Position numbers and translations under genes: made by a program. A stretch of 64,000 nucleotides of DNA from Kineothrix sp. IPX-CK (GTDB lineage: Bacteria > Bacillota > Clostridia > Lachnospirales > Lachnospiraceae), in the NCBI RefSeq assembly GCF_039134705.1, contig NZ_CP146256.1, forward strand, positions 682,001 through 746,000, in the 5' to 3' direction. The stretch's first letter is position 1. Every line of letters starts with the position of its first letter. The notes below the pieces were generated by a model. It ran no database searches and had not been told where the DNA came from. It saw nothing but the letters and a program-made list of their open reading frames with translations. This document shows, one piece after another, positions 16,798 through 24,689 of this stretch.

Positions 16798-18271
16798 GGG
16801 AGATCACCCCCAGTCCTGTCATTTGACGGTAATCCGACAGTTTCCTGATTTTGCTTCTTCCTTCCATGGACAGTTCCTGTTCATCCTCCAGTGGAAGATG
16901 GTACAGACCGCTTTCACAGATCTTTTTTACTGCCCGGTAGGTAATGTTTCCATAATGGCATGCCCTTTGGCAGGCCTTGTCTACGGCATCCTCCCCATAT
17001 TTTTTTCGGAGTGCCAGGATACCGGAAATGCTCCGGTAATGATGGCACTGGTACATCTCCGTATCCTTAAATGCTTCCAGAAATGCCAGCGCGCCTGTCC
17101 CCACCTGTGCCATTTTTTCGCGATAGCTTGACAAAAGCTCCTCCTGTGTTATTGTTTTGGTAGATGGGTAATGACTCTTATCCGTCACATGTTCGCCCTT
17201 TGCATTCCCGCACAGACTGTGGAGGGCGATCTCTTTTCCGGCATGGTAGATTTTCAATAAATGATTCACTTCGATGACATCCACTTCCATTCCGATATAA
17301 GTGTAAGGCACGGAATAATAATTGCCGTCATGAACGATATGGCAGTCTGTCCTTACGGTGGCGGCCCCGGATTTTGAAAAGAGAAAGTCCTGCGCAGGAA
17401 GCGGCTTTAAATATGCTTTTTCTGTCTCAAGATATACGGTTTCCGGTTTTCGGCTTGTAGTCCCGTGTATCCGACGGTTTGCCGTTTCTTTCAGCCATGA
17501 CAGGAGAAACCGCTTTGCTTCTTCGATTTCTTTAAAATCCCGTCCCTTAAAGCAGTTTTCTTTTACGTATCTCACGTTCGATTCTACTTTCCCTTTATCG
17601 GTTGGTGTGTATACCCGGCACGGATTGGGAAGGAAGCCATAGTGCCCGGCAAAAGCGGCATAGGTGCGCTGCACGGTCGGCTCATAAAAGTCTGCCTCAA
17701 CGATAGCAGCCTTTAAGTTGTCGATCTTTACGGTCTGGGGAACTCCGCCAAAGTACCGGAATGCCTCTGTGTGGCACCGGATGAAGGTCTGCACGCTCTG
17801 ATCCAGAGTAACAGCAACGTACATGTAGCGGGAGTAGCTCAAAGACATGACAAAGATCCATGCTTTGCGCGGTGTTCCATTTACTCTCAAGGTTCCGATA
17901 TAACCGAAATCTACCTGTGCCTCTTCGCCCGGCAGGGAATGCAGCACCATGTAGGCGTGAGGCTGGGATTTCCTTATTTTTTTCACATAATCGCGCAGGG
18001 TGGTATAACCGCAGGCAACGCCGAACTCTTTTTGCAGATCCTGGTGGATGCGGGTAATGGACAATTCCTTGGATAACTGGATTTCTATGTATTCCTTGTA
18101 TTCATCCAGCATGGACGGCCAGGTTCCCTCCTGTGTTTCCTGTGGCAGCTCCTTTCCCTGCGTTTCTTCTCTGAGCACTTTGCGTACTGTTTTTCTGTCA
18201 ATGCTAAGCATCTTCCCAATCTGGGTTTTGTTGTATCCTTTCTGATACAGAGTCATGATTGTAGTTTTCAT
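16790..18271 (-). CDS. istA: IS21 transposase
   Basis: A 493-residue DDE transposase: N-terminal helix-turn-helix (NKTQIGKMLSIDRKTVRKVLRE), second HTH region (GYTTLRDYVKKIRK), then an RNase H-like core with Asp in AQVDFGYIGT, Asp in VKIDNLKAAI and Glu in DKGKVESNVRYVK, followed by a beta-barrel region (YYSVPYTYIG). It has the family's normal length and no breaks. The start at 18271 is chosen for the GGAGG seven bases upstream. A longer frame to 18286 lacks one. Confidence 0.95.
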   Translation of the reverse strand: MKTTIMTLYQKGYNKTQIGKMLSIDRKTVRKVLREETQGKELPQETQEGTWPSMLDEYKEYIEIQLSKELSITRIHQDLQKEFGVACGYTTLRDYVKKIRKSQPHAYMVLHSLPGEEAQVDFGYIGTLRVNGTPRKAWIFVMSLSYSRYMYVAVTLDQSVQTFIRCHTEAFRYFGGVPQTVKIDNLKAAIVEADFYEPTVQRTYAAFAGHYGFLPNPCRVYTPTDKGKVESNVRYVKENCFKGRDFKEIEEAKRFLLSWLKETANRRIHGTTSRKPETVYLETEKAYLKPLPAQDFLFSKSGAATVRTDCHIVHDGNYYSVPYTYIGMEVDVIEVNHLLKIYHAGKEIALHSLCGNAKGEHVTDKSHYPSTKTITQEELLSSYREKMAQVGTGALAFLEAFKDTEMYQCHHYRSISGILALRKKYGEDAVDKACQRACHYGNITYRAVKKICESGLYHLPLEDEQELSMEGRSKIRKLSDYRQMTGLGVISHE

Positions 18272-18519
18272 GTCTACCTCCAGCATAATAAAATTTTCCT
18301 CCTTATGGGGAGAGTCCTTTGTTACGCTTTCAGTATAACTTGGTCTTTACGTTAGGCATAACAAGGTGGGGAATTTTCTCCGCCAAAAGTGGGTATTTTT
18401 ATTATGCCATTCACAGTTATGATTCGTGAATCCGTCGTAAAACAGCTTGAGACACTGGAAGCTATCTCGGCAAAGGCGTTAACGAAACTGGGGCAAAAGA
18501 AAGATGAATAGAAGAACGC

Positions 18520-18755
18520 TTGACACCAGATTTGACACCAATTTTTCATAAAATGGTGTGAGGATATAAAAACTTATAAAATCTAATAATCAAGGGAACT
18601 CTTTAAAATAGGCATATAATACTTTGTGTGAACTTATGGAATACGCCCAAAACTAATCCCGACCATGAAAACTTTGGATAAATAAAGTCAGTAAAATCAA
18701 TGCTTTGCGGGAGGTATGTTCACCTTTTGACAAGAGTTTGACAGGAGAATGACAG
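18520..18755 (+). repeat. Two sets of TTGACA-type direct repeats at the right end of the second element
   Basis: TTGACACCAGAT and TTGACACCAATT (18520-18543) repeat with a 12-base period, as after the first integrase. A second set, TTTGACAAGAG, TTTGACAGGAG and AATGACAG (18726-18755), repeats every 11 bases. Between them the sequence around 18660 (ATCCCGACCATGAAAA, TGGATAAATAA) matches 7807-7835 of the first element's end. Two nested element ends are a reasonable reading. Confidence 0.5.
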
Positions 18756-18817
18756 TTCATAATTAGTGATAATTGGTCATATTTCGGTTTTTCATCATTA
18801 ATAAAAGTTTAGATTAT

Positions 18818-18869
18818 GCACTTAGAGGACACTTTTCAAGTCAAAAATTTGGAAAGTGTCCTTTTGTGC
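18818..18869. terminator. Terminator-like hairpin
   Basis: AGGACACTTT pairs with AAAGTGTCCT across a 17-base loop, followed by TTTTGTGC, with an outer GCAC/GTGC pairing. It resembles in position the GGACACT hairpin at 7954. Confidence 0.6.
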
Positions 18870-18879
18870 TGCACTCTAT

Positions 18880-19275
18880 GGGAACAAGTTGTCTGATTGA
18901 CTTTAACCGTAGATAGCCAGTAATTAAATCTGGGGAAAGAATTGGTTTTTGGTGAAACAAATTTATTCAATCTATAATTATTAGCGGATGTATAATCTTT
19001 TTCAGAAGAAAAATGAACTCTTGAAAAGATACTGACAGGATGGTTATTGGAAGTAAGTACACAGGCCTCTGTAACATGATAGCCTTTTTGTATACATTTT
19101 TAGTTGTGGTGCTTTCCGAACCATCCCTTATCATACCAAGCGATTAGAATTGGCAGTCATTGAAACCCGCTCTTGTAGGAATGCCCTTGTCAAGATGTCT
19201 GGAGAGACGATCAACAATATTTATTTTTTTATCTTCATGAAGCTGGTGGGCAACATCGGTCAGAAGACATCTAGA
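18880..19275 (-). pseudogene. Remnant of an IS4-like DDE transposase
   Basis: On the minus strand, fragments in different frames read LTDVAHQLHEDKKINIVDRL, then SRHLDKGIPTRA, then GYHVTEACVLTSNNHPVSIF, SRVHFSSEKDYTSANN. These look like successive blocks of an IS4-type transposase joined by frameshifts and deletions. No start codon or terminal repeats remain. The rest of the gene-free stretch 18512-19562 shows only AT-rich sequence and the repeats listed separately. Confidence 0.6.
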
Positions 19276-19562
19276 AATTTTATTTTTAAAAGTTAAAATT
19301 TTTTGTTTAAAGTATAGGTATTAGATGTAAAATTAGCCATAGGGAATCACCTTTTTTGTTTAGTAAGATTTTTGTTTGATAACTCAATTTTTACATCAAA
19401 AAAGAGTGAGATTCTTTATATTTTGGACATTTTTTGAAAGTTGCTTATTATATATAATCCTAAAACGAGACTTCTGCGGAAACGCAAAGAAATAAGTATT
19501 TAATATTGTTAAGATATCTGATAATATAATAATATATTTTGTAGAAAAGGGGTAGCATCTGG

Positions 19563-20381
19563 GTGAGTAGGAAAAACATATTTGATGTACTAGAAAAGAA
19601 AATGGATATCAATTATGAGATGAGAAGAATATTAGAAATGTATAATGAAAGTGTTATAGATAATTATACGTTGGAAGAATATTTTGATGAATATTGCCTT
19701 TCAAATTGGAAAAATAGAAATCGTTTCTTAAGTACAGAAGAAATGAGAATTAAGTTGAATATTACAGACGATGATATTATAAAAAGCGCTGATGAAAATA
19801 CCTATTTATTTTTTTTGGAGTTTATTTTCAATCTGATTTGGCAATGTGATATGACAATGAGCGAGAATGAATTTTATACAAAAGAATTTAATTATTTATA
19901 TGAGAATGTACAGAGTGTAGTAGATTATTTAGGATATGAGGTAAAAGTATTTGGGGAACAAGAAAAAGTATTGCTGGTGGAGAAGAATGCAGCAATGACT
20001 GCAGTAGCTGAAATTGTAGAACCAAACTTAGCATATGAAGTTATAGAATATAATCATCATTCTATGAAAGGTGATATCTCTGGAAAGCAAAAGATTTTAA
20101 AGATACTGACAGACAAGTTTGAACCGATAAGGGGAGAACTAAAGAAAATCAATAAAGAATTAGAAAGTAGTACGGGCTATTTACTTAATAAGATGAATAT
20201 AAGACATAATAATATCGAAGGAAAAAATGCGATTGGATATGTCAAAAATCTTTCAAATGAAGAGCTAGAAGAATGGTACGATGAGATATATCAGATGCTT
20301 TTACTTTGTATATTGGAATATGACAATATAGAGAGAAATAAGAAGGTTGGTGAATTAAAGAACATAATAGAAGGAGGATAA
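19563..20381 (+). CDS. Hypothetical protein, possibly STM4504/CBY_0614-like
   Basis: A 272-residue acidic protein. The N-terminus is charged and helical (RKNIFDVLEKKMDINYEMRR). A middle domain includes VVDYLGYEVKVFGEQEKVLLV. The C-terminus (LLNKMNIRHNNIEGKN, then LEEWYDEIYQMLLLCILEYDN) resembles HEPN-like helices, but the R-x4-6-H motif is missing. It recalls STM4504/CBY_0614 proteins of defence regions, a weak recollection. GTG start at 19563 after AAGGGG. AT-rich, like other cargo in this island. Confidence 0.45.
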   Translation: MSRKNIFDVLEKKMDINYEMRRILEMYNESVIDNYTLEEYFDEYCLSNWKNRNRFLSTEEMRIKLNITDDDIIKSADENTYLFFLEFIFNLIWQCDMTMSENEFYTKEFNYLYENVQSVVDYLGYEVKVFGEQEKVLLVEKNAAMTAVAEIVEPNLAYEVIEYNHHSMKGDISGKQKILKILTDKFEPIRGELKKINKELESSTGYLLNKMNIRHNNIEGKNAIGYVKNLSNEELEEWYDEIYQMLLLCILEYDNIERNKKVGELKNIIEGG

Positions 20382-20394
20382 GAGGAAAAACATA

Positions 20395-20523
20395 ATGAAA
20401 AAAGATGAGATTTTAACAGTAATAAGAGATTAGGCACTTGCTGAGACGATGGCAGATGACAGAAATCCGGATTGGAAACCGTTGGAGATTGAATTTAGAA
20501 AATTAGTAAGTGAGTACAATTAA
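20395..20523 (+). pseudogene. Small ORF broken by an internal TAG
   Basis: ATG at 20395, behind AAGGAGG and AGAGG, opens a frame M-K-K-D-E-I-L-T-V-I-R-D, then TAG (20431-20433), then A-L-A-E-T-M-A-D-D-R-N-P to a TAA at 20521. The part after the TAG keeps protein-like composition (WKPLEIEFRKLVSEYN), so a single nonsense change in a 42-residue gene is the simplest reading. Confidence 0.55.
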
Positions 20524-20552
20524 TATGATATAGACCAAGGGAGATGACTTAA

Positions 20553-20870
20553 ATGGCTGAAATTTCAAAGCAGGATTGGAAGCTGTTCAAAGAGAGACTT
20601 CCTGAATGGCAGGAGCATTATATGGAACGGCTGACAAAGGAATACATAGAACTGTTGAGCTCACCGGGAAATGCATCAGATCATTTCTGGCAGCTTGAAA
20701 AGAGAATTAAACAGGATAAGAAACATCATGGTGTGCTGCTAGAGATGAGAAAGTCGAATGCAATCTGGGATATTGCAATGTATGTCCGGGATAAAGTTAT
20801 AACAATGGATGATTTGGAAGGTTTCAGCGAGGATTTAATTGATGCTGTGAAGATTAACCTGGGCAGGTAG
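20553..20870 (+). CDS. Conserved small protein of unknown function
   Basis: A 105-residue protein (KQDWKLFKERLPEWQEHYMERL, then HFWQLEKRIKQDKKHHGVLLEMRKSN), helical, without membrane segments. Similar Lachnospiraceae proteins have sometimes been labelled multidrug transporter, which the soluble sequence does not support. AGGGAG precedes the ATG. The rhodanese gene begins six bases after its stop, so the two are co-transcribed. Confidence 0.65.
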   Translation: MAEISKQDWKLFKERLPEWQEHYMERLTKEYIELLSSPGNASDHFWQLEKRIKQDKKHHGVLLEMRKSNAIWDIAMYVRDKVITMDDLEGFSEDLIDAVKINLGR

Positions 20871-20875
20871 GAGAG

Positions 20876-21373
20876 ATGAAAAAGAGAACTGAGATTTTGA
20901 TTATAGGTGCGATGGCTATGATTGCCATTGGCACTGTAATAATAGTAAAGCAACATGTGTCAGTTAATCGTGATGGTACACCGGTGTCAATTATTGGCGG
21001 AGCAGATGGTCCGACAGCAGTCTTTATAGCTGGAAGAATATCGGGAGAGGATAAGCAAGTGGCTGAATATACATCAATCACAATGGAAGAGGCGAAGGAA
21101 ATCTTTGCAACGAGTGGTGATTATATCATCATGGATGTTAGACGAGCAGATGAGTACTCAGAGGGGCATATTCCGGGAGCGATCAATATAGCGAATGAGG
21201 ATATTGTAAGTACACAGCCAGAGAGACTGCCTAATAAGAATCAGACTATTTATGTGTATTGTCGAAGCGGAAATAGAAGCAAGCAGGCATCTGCAAAGCT
21301 TACAGCTATGGGATATACCAATATTATCGAGTTTGGCGGAATCATTGATTGGACCGGAGAGGTCGAGAAGTAG
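20876..21373 (+). CDS. Membrane-anchored rhodanese-like protein with GGADGPT segment
   Basis: A 165-residue protein: an N-terminal membrane anchor (ILIIGAMAMIAIGTVIIV), then the segment SIIGGADGPTAVFIAG, which resembles the GGADGPT motif of sodium-pumping decarboxylase beta subunits, then a rhodanese domain (TMEEAKEIFATSGDYIIMDV, then EGHIPGAINI, with active-site loop CRSGNRSKQA). The rhodanese cysteine is C-R-S-G-N-R-S. The domain would sit outside the membrane and act in sulfur transfer or thiol chemistry. The combination is odd, see findings. Confidence 0.75.
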   Translation: MKKRTEILIIGAMAMIAIGTVIIVKQHVSVNRDGTPVSIIGGADGPTAVFIAGRISGEDKQVAEYTSITMEEAKEIFATSGDYIIMDVRRADEYSEGHIPGAINIANEDIVSTQPERLPNKNQTIYVYCRSGNRSKQASAKLTAMGYTNIIEFGGIIDWTGEVEK

Positions 21374-21425
21374 ATGAACACTACGAAGCGATTGATTCGG
21401 GTTTGCATCCTGATATGAGTGCTAT

Positions 21426-21496
21426 AGTCCCCTAGCTAAAGGTTAGGACACAGCCCTTTCAAGACTGGATGCTCGGTTCAAGTCCGGCGGGGATCA
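21426..21496 (+). tRNA. tRNA-Glu(TTC)-like sequence, possibly degenerate
   Basis: A cloverleaf can be drawn: acceptor 5' GTCCCC with 3' GGGGAT, an anticodon loop CTTTCAA giving anticodon TTC, and T-loop TTCAAGT with the closing G-C pair. One mismatch in the anticodon stem, one in the T stem and a mismatch at position 1-72 weaken it. No CCA is encoded. Function is doubtful. Confidence 0.5.
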
Positions 21497-21499
21497 TCT

Positions 21500-21572
21500 G
21501 GCGCCTTCGTCTAATGGTTAGTACAGCGGCCTCTCAAGCTGCAAATGTCGAGTTCGAATCCATCCCCAAACG
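21500..21572 (+). tRNA. tRNA-Glu(CTC)-like pseudo-tRNA
   Basis: GGCGCCTTCGTCTAATGG matches the 5' half of a bacterial tRNA-Glu. Anticodon stem GCGGC/GCTGC and loop CTCTCAA are good (anticodon CTC). The 3' part is not: T-stem and acceptor strand (after TTCGAAT, CCATCCCCAAAC) do not pair with the 5' strand. Probably a truncated tRNA gene whose 3' end was replaced. Confidence 0.4.
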
Positions 21573-21712
21573 TTTTAAACTAACAGTTCAATGACATTCT
21601 AATACTCATTTTTTATAATTGATATTAAATAGCAATATTATCTGGATTATCCAGAAAATAGATGGTAAGATAAGAATTATGTTCGGGATGGTGGATAAAT
21701 AGGAGGTATGAA

Positions 21713-21991
21713 ATGGAACCAATGTATTTGTCAATCCAGCAGAAGGAGACCGGAAAACAGATCAAGAAACTGCTCATGGAAAATGGCTATACGGTTAAGG
21801 ATGTCCAGAGTGTCATGGGATTTGAAAATCCTCAGGCAATTTATAAATGGATTTCCGGAAGGTCATTACCGAGTCTTGACAATTTCATAATTTTAAGCAG
21901 ATTACTGCATACCAGTATTGAAGATATCCTCGTCATTGACGGGGATATAGTTCGTTTATGGGGTTCATTTTTTAAACCAGCGGTACAATGA
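21713..21991 (+). CDS. Helix-turn-helix protein
   Basis: A 92-residue XRE-like protein: QIKKLLMENGYTVKDVQSVM, then FENPQAIYKWISGRSLPSLDNFIILSRLL. This is the common small HTH of Lachnospiraceae islands. It has an ideal AGGAGGT. Upstream, 21374-21712 holds the two tRNA-like sequences and a short remnant frame (DEHYEAIDSGLHPDMSA) and nothing else recognisable. Confidence 0.7.
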   Translation: MEPMYLSIQQKETGKQIKKLLMENGYTVKDVQSVMGFENPQAIYKWISGRSLPSLDNFIILSRLLHTSIEDILVIDGDIVRLWGSFFKPAVQ

Positions 21992-22009
21992 CAATTCATC
22001 ATCTGCAGC

Positions 22010-22450
22010 TTACTATTATTACATTACGAGGAGCGATTGGAAGAGGATAAAATATTCTGGGTAAATAAGGAAGCGGTATTTAGCACTTATGTTGCTGCGA
22101 TTAATGAGGAACCTGTAGTAACGGAATATGATTATGCCGAAGTGGCAGCAACTATTGCAGAGGTTGATGAATAAAATGCAATCATCAAGCATGCATTAAA
22201 TGTAACAAATGCCAATGCCAGGGTGCAGGTTGGCGGTAAGGAAATGAGCATCGACACCATTCTGTCTATTATTTATTATCCATTGTCAGTTAATGATCAG
22301 GATTATTTAAAATCAAATGCGGAAATTCTTAGCAGTAGCCCTGTAGAAAACTTGCAAGAAATTGCAGTGTGGAAGTTCGGTTATAAGCACATGATGCAGG
22401 AGATTTGCTGGGTTTTCTGCAGCTGTTTTAATATCGGGAGGTACAGATGA
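22010..22450 (+). pseudogene. Unknown gene with an in-frame stop
   Basis: One frame runs through LLLLHYEERLEEDKIFW, then VVTEYDYAEVAATIAEVDE, is stopped by TAA at 22172, and continues NAIIKHALNVTNANARVQVG, then MSIDTILSIIYYPLSV to a TGA at 22448 that overlaps the next ATG (ATGA). The same frame before and after the stop and the coupling to the next gene indicate an ancestral single gene of about 145 residues. The downstream half (from ATG 22223) might still be translated. Family unknown. Confidence 0.45.
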
Positions 22451-22749
22451 AGAATTTTTGGAAGCTTAGGGAGTTCTCGCTTTTGACAGTTCCGTATGCA
22501 TATATTGACCACAGTAACTATCTTGCTGACGGATTGTTTGCACAGGAGAAGATTACGATGCGAATCAAGGGTGAGATGGTAAGAGCGGATTCGCCGTATT
22601 GTATTGTTTTCTGCAAGGTTTGGAAACGGGATGCTGAAAGATTTGAGTATGCACTGACAAGGCTTAAGGACAAGATGCTGCTTTGCGGGCATACAGATTA
22701 CCCGCAGGTGTGCGAGACTCTGATTGGGATGATAGAGGAGGAGCGGTAA
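22447..22749 (+). CDS. Hypothetical protein
   Basis: A 100-residue protein (KNFWKLREFSLLTVPYAYID, then KDKMLLCGHTDYPQVCETLI). No domain recognised. It has a GGGAGGT ribosome-binding site and an ATGA overlap with the broken gene before it, and the following small gene starts five bases after its stop, so the three form an operon. Confidence 0.5.
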   Translation: MKNFWKLREFSLLTVPYAYIDHSNYLADGLFAQEKITMRIKGEMVRADSPYCIVFCKVWKRDAERFEYALTRLKDKMLLCGHTDYPQVCETLIGMIEEER

Positions 22750-22753
22750 TTGT

Positions 22754-22996
22754 ATGAAAAAGTATATTTCGCTCGATAAAAAGAGCAAGAAGGTCCAGAA
22801 GGAGTACTACTCCGGCTTGAGACATACCTGGAATGGTTTGAATCCAGTGACAAGGACAGTACCAAATGGCAAAGCGTATAGTAGAAGTAAAGCAAAACAG
22901 GAAGAGCATAAGATCGGCAGAGAATTCAGAGATGGGTTTGATGTCGATGTTTTCTGTTTCGCATATAGTATGATGAAATGCGGATTATATTATTGA
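22754..22996 (+). CDS. Hypothetical basic protein
   Basis: An 80-residue basic, lysine-rich protein (KKYISLDKKSKKVQKEYYSG, then GREFRDGFDVDVFCFAYSM). No recognised domain. It is the last gene of the small operon, with GGAGGAGCGG upstream. The composition would suit nucleic-acid binding, but this is only a guess. Confidence 0.45.
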   Translation: MKKYISLDKKSKKVQKEYYSGLRHTWNGLNPVTRTVPNGKAYSRSKAKQEEHKIGREFRDGFDVDVFCFAYSMMKCGLYY

Positions 22997-23135
22997 AGAC
23001 AAATATAAGTAATTATAACTAGCAGTTAATTATTTTAACTAAAACATAACAACCATTCACTTGTTATTTATTACTGCCTTTGATATTCTGTAAGTAGCAA
23101 AGGCCTTGCAAATATATAGGATTGGAGTTGTTGTT

Positions 23136-24179
23136 ATGAACATTGGTGATACAATTCGCAAGTACCGAAAAGAACTTGGTATGACGCAGGAACAGATGGC
23201 GAATCAATTAGGTGTATCAGCACCGGCAGTAAATAAATGGGAAAATGGTATATCATATCCGGATATCTCAATTCTGTCACCGTTGGCAAGGCTTCTGAAA
23301 ATTGATGTAAATGAATTATTATCGTTTCAGGAAGAGCTATCCGAACAAGAAATAGTAACCTTTATCAATCTGTTATCCGAAAATATTACTGTTAAGGGAA
23401 TTGAAGAGTCATTTGAAGAAACAATTGGTTTGATTAAACAATACCCGAATTGCAATCGGCTGATATTATGGTCAGCGCAGATACTGAACGGCTATTTAGT
23501 GATGAAATTGCAAGATGTCGTAGATGTTAAAAAGTATGAGGACCAAATTATCAAGTGGTTCGAAAAAGTAGCATTTTGTGATGATGCGGAATTGGCTAGG
23601 TCGGCACAAATGTCATTGGCGCAAAGTTTTATGAAAGATAAAAAGTATGAGGAAGCACAAAAACTGCTGGATAAGATCCCGCCAATCGGTTTTGATAAGA
23701 GGCTTGCGCAGATTCAGCTATACACAGAGCAGGAGAAATTCGAGGATGCTTTTAAAGAATTGGAGGGTATGCTATATCAAAGTTCTAATGGTTTGTTGAG
23801 TAATTTAATGCAGATAATTACTTTATTATGTAAGCGGCAAGAATATGATTCCGCATTAAAGTATGCGGACTTAGTGAGTCAAGTGTCTTTATTATTTAAT
23901 CTTGGAAATTATGCAGGTAACTCTTCTTATTTTACAATTTATGCAGAAATGGGAAACAAAGAGTTGGCAATAGATGCACTTGAGAAAACGATGAATGACT
24001 ATGAGACCATGAGACAGCCGAGAAGTTCGGAACTTTATAAGCACATGGAATTTAGTGAAGATGATGGTCTTGATAAAATGAAAACTATTATTTTAAAATC
24101 ATTTGATAATGATCCAAGTTTAGACTTCATAAGAAATGAGCCAAGATATAAAGAATTATATCACAAATTAGTAAAATAA
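23136..24179 (+). CDS. XRE regulator with helical-repeat C-terminus
   Basis: A 347-residue protein. Residues 1-65 form a Cro/C1 helix-turn-helix (IRKYRKELGMTQEQMANQLGV, then APAVNKWENGISYPD). The rest consists of helical pairs reminiscent of tetratricopeptide repeats (SAQMSLAQSFMKDKKYEEAQ, then LYTEQEKFEDAFKELEGML). This build is that of the large single-gene Clostridia regulators that sense a peptide or partner through the repeats. The start at 23136 follows GGAG. The in-frame ATG at 23106 has no site. No target gene is evident nearby. Confidence 0.75.
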   Translation: MNIGDTIRKYRKELGMTQEQMANQLGVSAPAVNKWENGISYPDISILSPLARLLKIDVNELLSFQEELSEQEIVTFINLLSENITVKGIEESFEETIGLIKQYPNCNRLILWSAQILNGYLVMKLQDVVDVKKYEDQIIKWFEKVAFCDDAELARSAQMSLAQSFMKDKKYEEAQKLLDKIPPIGFDKRLAQIQLYTEQEKFEDAFKELEGMLYQSSNGLLSNLMQIITLLCKRQEYDSALKYADLVSQVSLLFNLGNYAGNSSYFTIYAEMGNKELAIDALEKTMNDYETMRQPRSSELYKHMEFSEDDGLDKMKTIILKSFDNDPSLDFIRNEPRYKELYHKLVK

Positions 24180-24554
24180 AACTGTAATGCATTAAGGAGA
24201 TACGGGTCAAAACTTGTGTCTTCTTGTTTATTTGCAAAGAAAGATAATTATAGATAAAGAAGTAGTAAAGTGAATAAAGCGCATAAAAGCTTCATATGGT
24301 ATTCTTATTTTAAGAAATATTAAAATAATATTTTCCAACCAGGCAGTAAGCAAATAAAAAACTGAAAAATCTACATTATATTCATGCTTCAAGGTTAGGA
24401 AGATTTCACACTTTCAGGATATAAGCATAGATAAAAATTTACTGGGTTTCAGAGAGAGATCTGGTTATTGGCGCACATAATATACCCATAACTAGACTGT
24501 GCGAAAGTAAATTTTATTAGGAAATGGGGAAGTGGAATTTAAAAATACATTTTT

Positions 24555-24576
24555 ATGACAAATCAAGGACAAATCA
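24555..24576 (+). repeat. Tandem ATGACAAATCA/AGGACAAATCA repeats
   Basis: Two 11-base repeats stand head to tail in the gene-free stretch 24180-24690. Their GACA core and spacing recall the arm-type repeats at 7900 and 18520, so a lost integrative element may have ended here. An inverted repeat CGCACA/TGTGCG lies at about 24472-24505. The rest of the stretch is AT-rich and featureless. Confidence 0.3.
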
Positions 24577-24689
24577 AAAATACTTGAAATTTGTTGAAAA
24601 TATCCATTTATAAGAATATACTAAAAAGTACATATCGTAGAGAAGATGGACCAGAATGGGGTGATGGTAGACTGCTCAACTTGATACTG

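Larger units (their letters stand above)
15660..18415 (-). mobile_element. IS21-family insertion sequence
   Basis: It carries istA and istB plus a small ORF, all on the minus strand. The imperfect terminal inverted repeats begin TGTGATTGTCA on the left and TGTGAATGGCA on the right, and both contain the shared inner block GCGGAGAAAATTCCCCAC (left 15691-15708, right complement at 18366-18383). The flanks carry an 8-bp direct repeat GTTATGAT (15652-15659 and 18416-18423), within the 4-8 bp range of the family. The open frames and intact duplication suggest a recent insertion. Confidence 0.9.
14893..18511 (+). pseudogene. KilA-N domain protein gene split by an IS21-family element
   Basis: The 5' part (14893-15659) encodes a KilA-N DNA-binding domain (FISLTDIARYKS, then NTIEFLG-like region, then KWIEGVNAVGFVSKAGRYGGTYAHSDIAFEFASWVS) and a helical C-terminal region ending SQSQRLVM. 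The insertion sequence follows. Removing 15660-18415 and one copy of the 8-bp GTTATGAT rejoins the frame exactly: it continues RESVVKQLETLEAISAKALTK and stops at 18511. The intact protein would be about 284 residues. The current read-through adds 48 foreign residues. KilA-N proteins occur in phages and mobile elements as antirepressor-type regulators. The gene follows int at 30 bases. Confidence 0.88.

Noticed and set aside
18520..18755. CRISPR array
   Set aside because: Repeats are 11-12 bases, adjacent or irregular, without spacers of equal length. No cas gene is present.
21500..21572. Functional tRNA-Glu(CTC)
   Set aside because: The acceptor and T stems do not pair. Only the 5' two thirds look like a tRNA.
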